NCBI GenBank assembly: GCA_964486825.1
Contig: CAZAQS010000228.1
Coordinates: 1-7,752, forward strand
Direction: 5' to 3'
Length of the DNA stretch: 7,752 nt
DNA from: CAZAQS01 sp964486825
GTDB lineage: Bacteria > Chloroflexota > Anaerolineae > Anaerolineales > UBA4823
The notes beneath the pieces were generated by a model. The model saw only the letters and a program-made list of their open reading frames with translations, was not told where the DNA came from and did no database searches. Each line of letters starts with the position of its first letter. Position 1 is the stretch's first letter. A program made the position numbers and the translations under genes. This document shows positions 4,703 through 7,752 of this stretch, one piece after another.

Positions 4703-7156
4703 TTATAAGCCCTCACGGCCAAATAGCAGCTCACCGATCTGATATGGGGCTAAGATGGACACTTCCTCTCCAGCAATGGAGTGGAAGCCTTCCTGGCGTA
4801 GCCCTTTGAGGTGGGTACTGCTATGCGCCGGCTCCCCTCCTGCTGCATAGACCCGGCACACGACCTGTTCTCCTCGGTTAAAGACGGCGGTGGCGATGAG
4901 GCCCGGGTCCTTGATTTGCAGGACTTCAGTGCGGAGAGGTAGTGAGCCTGTATGGGATTGTGTGGAGATTGCCACAGGCGGAAAGTTGTAGGCTAGTGCA
5001 GCCTCGGCAACTGCACCGGTCCGCCAGTTTCCCGTATGGACATAGACGGCGCTATTGATCCGGTGGCTTCCGTTCAATCGCTGGTCGAATGACTTCAGCC
5101 AGCGATTGTGCCCAAGCCCGTTATGGATAGCATCGGTATCTTCCCCCCAGGCAAAGACGTTCACAAGCGTGTCCTCGTTTACCCAGTGCTTAGGCGTGCC
5201 TTGGTGGAAGAAAGCCACCCCTCGATGTCCATCGCAAACATCCACCCAGCTAGTAGGAAAAAATGGTCGGTCCTGGCGTGTTCTTACTACCCCGAAGGGA
5301 ATATCATGATAGATATCGGCATCAAAGGCTAATGGCCATCGGGTCAAGAGTTTTGAATCGTCGTCGAAGAACGTTCCGACGCTGGCCTGCTGGAAGTTGA
5401 AGGTCCAAGTCAGGTCGATGCGCGGCAGGTTGTTGTAAAAGCGGAGCAGGAGCTGGGCGCCAATGCTCTTGCCCATCGAACCGGAGGCAAGCAGGCTAAC
5501 CCCGAGTGGGCTATGGAGGATGCGAGATGGAGAGTCGACCTTCCAATGGAGGCTGGGTCCGCGTACAGTCGGCTCGCTGGTCAGACGATCGAGCCGTGCC
5601 TGCGTACCCTCCTGTTTCAGACTGATGGCCTGGCTATCAGTGGCAGTTAGCTGGTTTCCGCCTCCTCGCTCTCCATCCAGTAGCTCAAATTTGTCCGGTT
5701 GGAGTTTCAAAGATGTAAAGACGCCGTCCGGCGTGACGATTGCCTGAAAGAAGGAGTTTTCAAATTCGAGTGTTTCCTTCATTTCACTCCAGGTACAGGG
5801 CTCCTCGCCCCTCTTGAGCGTGTAGGTAGTATAGCCGAGCCCAGATAGGTGAACCGGGAAACGTAGCAGGTTGTGGTCGTTTTCCAAGGAAATGGTTTCT
5901 ACCATGACGGGTTTCCCCTGGTGATCCTCAACAGCAGAGATGCCAGCATGTGCCGTGACCTCGGCAATCCCATCGATAGAGTGGGGCAGGGAGTTGAAAA
6001 AAACCTGGCACTCTCCTGCTAGCGCTCGAGTGTCGATGTTCTCTGCCACTACCTCCCCAGCATCCTGTATGATGCGCTGTGCCAGGTGTTGGACTTCCAG
6101 AAGACGACCAATAGATTTCTCGCGTAATTCAGGTGCACTGAAACAATGCACATCATGATGCTGGCAGGTCAGAATTGTCTTCCACAACTGGCAGGTTGGC
6201 TCAGGCTGTCTTCCAAGCAGAGTGAATGCAAGGGCCTGGAAGGCTTCCGCACGCAGAGTACTACGTTCCGCCCCGAGATTTGTTCGCGCTAACTCCTCAA
6301 CCCGGATGCCCTGTAGGTAGCTCCAGTGGGTAAAAAGGCGCGCTCGAGCACGCGCCGGATTGTGCATCAAACGCTCGGCCAGGGCTTCGTTCAGCAGAAC
6401 AAACTCTACCGCTTTCCTTTCATCCATCCATTCTGGCGTGATGGGGATCATGTCTGGCATGTCGATCAGGACGGGGGGGACGCTCTGCTGTCCAATTACT
6501 TCCTCGCGAGCCAGGGTTTCTGCCAGGCTCATCTCACGCGGGATGGGTTGGTGCAAGTAGAGCGGGATCTGTGTTCCGTCCAGCCCCTGCCATGCAGCAA
6601 ACTCTTCTCCCTGCACAAAGCGTGGGCCGCGCACCCCATGCAGCACCAGCTCACCTTCATCAAGCCAAATAAGTGTTGAGAGGAAGCCCGGCACAGCCGC
6701 AAATTTATAACCAAATGCTTTGAGAAGCTGCGGCACCTGCTCGTGGACGCTGGCCTCCTGGTGCACGTAGGCGAGTACCCTACCCAGCCCATACGCTCGA
6801 TAGGTATCCAGGCCAAATTCGAATTGTCGCAGGTTGGCCTCAGAGCTAAGGATCTGCAGGTGAGGTTGAGCGTAGGTTCCGTTGTAGAACTGCACCCGGC
6901 TCTCTTGAGCATAATCTCGCATCTGCTCGAGTACGTCGGGTGCGTCCTGGGCTAGGAGCTCCAGCTCGATCCCAGACCATTCATACCCAAGCTTTAGGTG
7001 GGGATAACGCTCCAGTGAAGCGAGATTCTGGCGTACGCGATCGATATAGTCAGCTATTGTTGGCGCTCCCCAAGGCGGTGTCCTTTCTGCACATTGGGTA
7101 TCCTCGCGGATTAATAGGTACATAGGGTGCTGAGCCAAAGCCATTTTCCATCTCAT
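4703..7156 (-). CDS. GH38 alpha-mannosidase-like protein with an atypical N-terminal active site
   Basis: The 817-residue protein follows the GH38 plan: a (beta/alpha) barrel N-terminal domain (about 10-270), a helical middle domain (about 285-370) and C-terminal beta-sandwich domains (about 380-817). GH38-like blocks are VQFYNGTYAQPHL (88-100), the segment 127-150 ending QVPQLLKAFGY, LWKTILTCQHHDVH (324-337, the conserved helix with the HHD zinc/active-site motif), VFFNSLPHSIDG (385-396) and FGVVRT...WVDVCDGHRGVAFF (621-650). GH38 enzymes cleave alpha-mannosides using one zinc. The usual N-terminal HxHxD/W motif is not visible: the matching strand reads MYLLIREDTQ (12-21). The nucleophile region reads YVHQEASVHEQ (130-140), with Glu in place of the expected Asp. 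The start is supported by AAGGAG eight bases upstream and a 4-bp overlap with the aldolase, so a missed longer N-terminus is unlikely. No signal peptide or membrane segment is seen, so it is probably cytosolic. Fold family is likely; alpha-mannosidase activity is uncertain. Confidence 0.78.
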   Translation of the reverse strand: MRWKMALAQHPMYLLIREDTQCAERTPPWGAPTIADYIDRVRQNLASLERYPHLKLGYEWSGIELELLAQDAPDVLEQMRDYAQESRVQFYNGTYAQPHLQILSSEANLRQFEFGLDTYRAYGLGRVLAYVHQEASVHEQVPQLLKAFGYKFAAVPGFLSTLIWLDEGELVLHGVRGPRFVQGEEFAAWQGLDGTQIPLYLHQPIPREMSLAETLAREEVIGQQSVPPVLIDMPDMIPITPEWMDERKAVEFVLLNEALAERLMHNPARARARLFTHWSYLQGIRVEELARTNLGAERSTLRAEAFQALAFTLLGRQPEPTCQLWKTILTCQHHDVHCFSAPELREKSIGRLLEVQHLAQRIIQDAGEVVAENIDTRALAGECQVFFNSLPHSIDGIAEVTAHAGISAVEDHQGKPVMVETISLENDHNLLRFPVHLSGLGYTTYTLKRGEEPCTWSEMKETLEFENSFFQAIVTPDGVFTSLKLQPDKFELLDGERGGGNQLTATDSQAISLKQEGTQARLDRLTSEPTVRGPSLHWKVDSPSRILHSPLGVSLLASGSMGKSIGAQLLLRFYNNLPRIDLTWTFNFQQASVGTFFDDDSKLLTRWPLAFDADIYHDIPFGVVRTRQDRPFFPTSWVDVCDGHRGVAFFHQGTPKHWVNEDTLVNVFAWGEDTDAIHNGLGHNRWLKSFDQRLNGSHRINSAVYVHTGNWRTGAVAEAALAYNFPPVAISTQSHTGSLPLRTEVLQIKDPGLIATAVFNRGEQVVCRVYAAGGEPAHSSTHLKGLRQEGFHSIAGEEVSILAPYQIGELLFGREGL

Positions 7157-7752
7157 TCAATAGACTCCTTCAGCTTCAACCTACTCACGTCCGCTTGCCG
7201 GATCCATTCATACGCCTTTGGGAGATCTAATTTCTGCAGTTCAACGACCATTTCTCCGAGAAGTGTATACGACATTGGATCTAAAGGAGCCCGGACAGAC
7301 ATCCATCCTGAATCTTCATATCGCAAAGTGAGCAGCGCTTTTAATAAGGTTGTGTAAGGCTGATAGTGTTCGAGGACTCTCCATATCGCTGTAAGTTGCT
7401 GCTGTAAATTTTCTGCTACCGGGTTCCCACTGGAAAAGGCCTGGACAATCTCCACAGCCAAGGCAGCAAAGACATTGACCACTCCTGTGACACATCCTAC
7501 CGCTCCAGCTTTTAGCGAATCGAGGATAAGCTGATCATTTCCGGTAAAGATTGATAATTGCGGGAAATGATTGCAATAATCCCGCAAATGATCGATGGAA
7601 CCTTCGCTATCCTTGATACCCGCTATCCTGGTATTTTCCTTTTTTAGAAGCATTTCAACAAGGCGAATCGTGATCGGCACATGGGTCACTTGCGGAATAT
7701 GGTAGAGCATCAACTTTCCCCAAGACGGGATGGCATCGTCTAGAATATGGCT
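7153..7752 (-). CDS. DHDPS/NAL-family aldolase (2-keto-3-deoxy sugar acid lyase type), C-terminal part
   Basis: Class I lyase of the dihydrodipicolinate synthase/N-acetylneuraminate lyase superfamily; the 199 C-terminal residues are visible. The frame is open to the right edge, so the true start lies outside the window (usual length about 290-310). LMLYHIPQVT (visible residues 14-23) corresponds to the family YNxP motif with the catalytic Tyr (Y17). IAGIKDSEGS (43-52) contains the Schiff-base Lys (K47), and FTGNDQLILDSLKAGAVG follows as the usual GxDxL...GAxG strand. These residues support a working aldolase. Substrate cannot be read from this half; the sugar-gene context favours a 2-keto-3-deoxy sugar acid over lysine synthesis. 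Its TGA overlaps the GH38-like ATG by four bases, indicating one transcript and coupled translation. A GXXGE-type substrate loop, if present, is outside the window. Confidence 0.85.
   Translation of the reverse strand, partial: SHILDDAIPSWGKLMLYHIPQVTHVPITIRLVEMLLKKENTRIAGIKDSEGSIDHLRDYCNHFPQLSIFTGNDQLILDSLKAGAVGCVTGVVNVFAALAVEIVQAFSSGNPVAENLQQQLTAIWRVLEHYQPYTTLLKALLTLRYEDSGWMSVRAPLDPMSYTLLGEMVVELQKLDLPKAYEWIRQADVSRLKLKESIE
7165..7170 (-). promoter_or_regulatory. Ribosome binding site of the GH38-like gene
   Basis: AAGGAG on the minus strand lies inside the last codons of the aldolase, eight bases before the ATG at 7156. It selects this start over the internal ATG at 7144. This matters because it argues that the missing N-terminal GH38 metal motif is a real property of the protein and not a start-site error. 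Confidence 0.7.

Noticed and set aside
5055..6955. Several plus-strand and one minus-strand short frames within the GH38-like gene
   Set aside because: They have no motifs and lie in alternate frames of a long gene with a consistent GH38 match along its length.
7153..7752. Taking TTG at 7713 as the start of the aldolase gene
   Set aside because: The frame stays open to the window edge with family-like sequence before it, and the DHDPS fold needs a further ~100 N-terminal residues, so the gene is cut by the window and does not start there.

Overview
This 7.75 kb window looks bacterial. It has clear Shine-Dalgarno sites, a near-consensus sigma-70-type promoter, four-base ATGA gene overlaps, and only bacterial protein families. 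The phylum cannot be fixed from the window. A free-living heterotroph (possibly Chloroflexota) is only an impression. There is no rRNA, tRNA, CRISPR array, transposase or phage gene.

Layout. (1) Positions 1-837, minus strand: the N-terminal 279 residues of an FtsH-type membrane AAA+ protease, cut by the left edge. (2) Positions 838-1299: a divergent intergenic region. It holds a long imperfect hairpin near ftsH and, on the other side, a good promoter (TTGACA-N16-TACAAT) with an 8-bp perfect inverted repeat around its -35 box. (3) Positions 1300-2577, plus strand: L-rhamnose isomerase (rhaA), complete, with all expected metal ligands. (4) Positions 2578-2674: a short convergent gap with no convincing terminator. 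(5) Positions 7752-2675, minus strand: an apparent four-gene sugar-catabolic run. In transcription order it is a DHDPS/KDG-aldolase-family lyase (5' end outside the window), a GH38 alpha-mannosidase-like protein, a D-lyxose (D-mannose) isomerase-like cupin, and a PfkB-family sugar kinase. Aldolase/GH38 and isomerase/kinase both overlap by ATGA. The 121-bp gap between GH38 and the isomerase contains a possible 30-residue hydrophobic mini-ORF that itself ends in an ATGA overlap with the isomerase start.

How the genes may work together (inference). The GH38-like protein would release a sugar such as mannose. The lyxose/mannose-type isomerase would convert the aldose to a ketose (mannose to fructose, or lyxose to xylulose), and the PfkB kinase would phosphorylate it. 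The lyase would cleave a 2-keto-3-deoxy sugar acid in a parallel or connected branch. rhaA adds rhamnose isomerisation, but no rhaB or rhaD is visible.

The most interesting point is the GH38-like protein. Its middle and C-terminal regions look like ordinary GH38, but the usual N-terminal zinc motif is not visible and a Glu-containing segment stands where the nucleophilic Asp motif is expected. The isomerase-kinase pair is also clearly more AT-rich than rhaA and the GH38 gene, suggesting a different origin for that pair.
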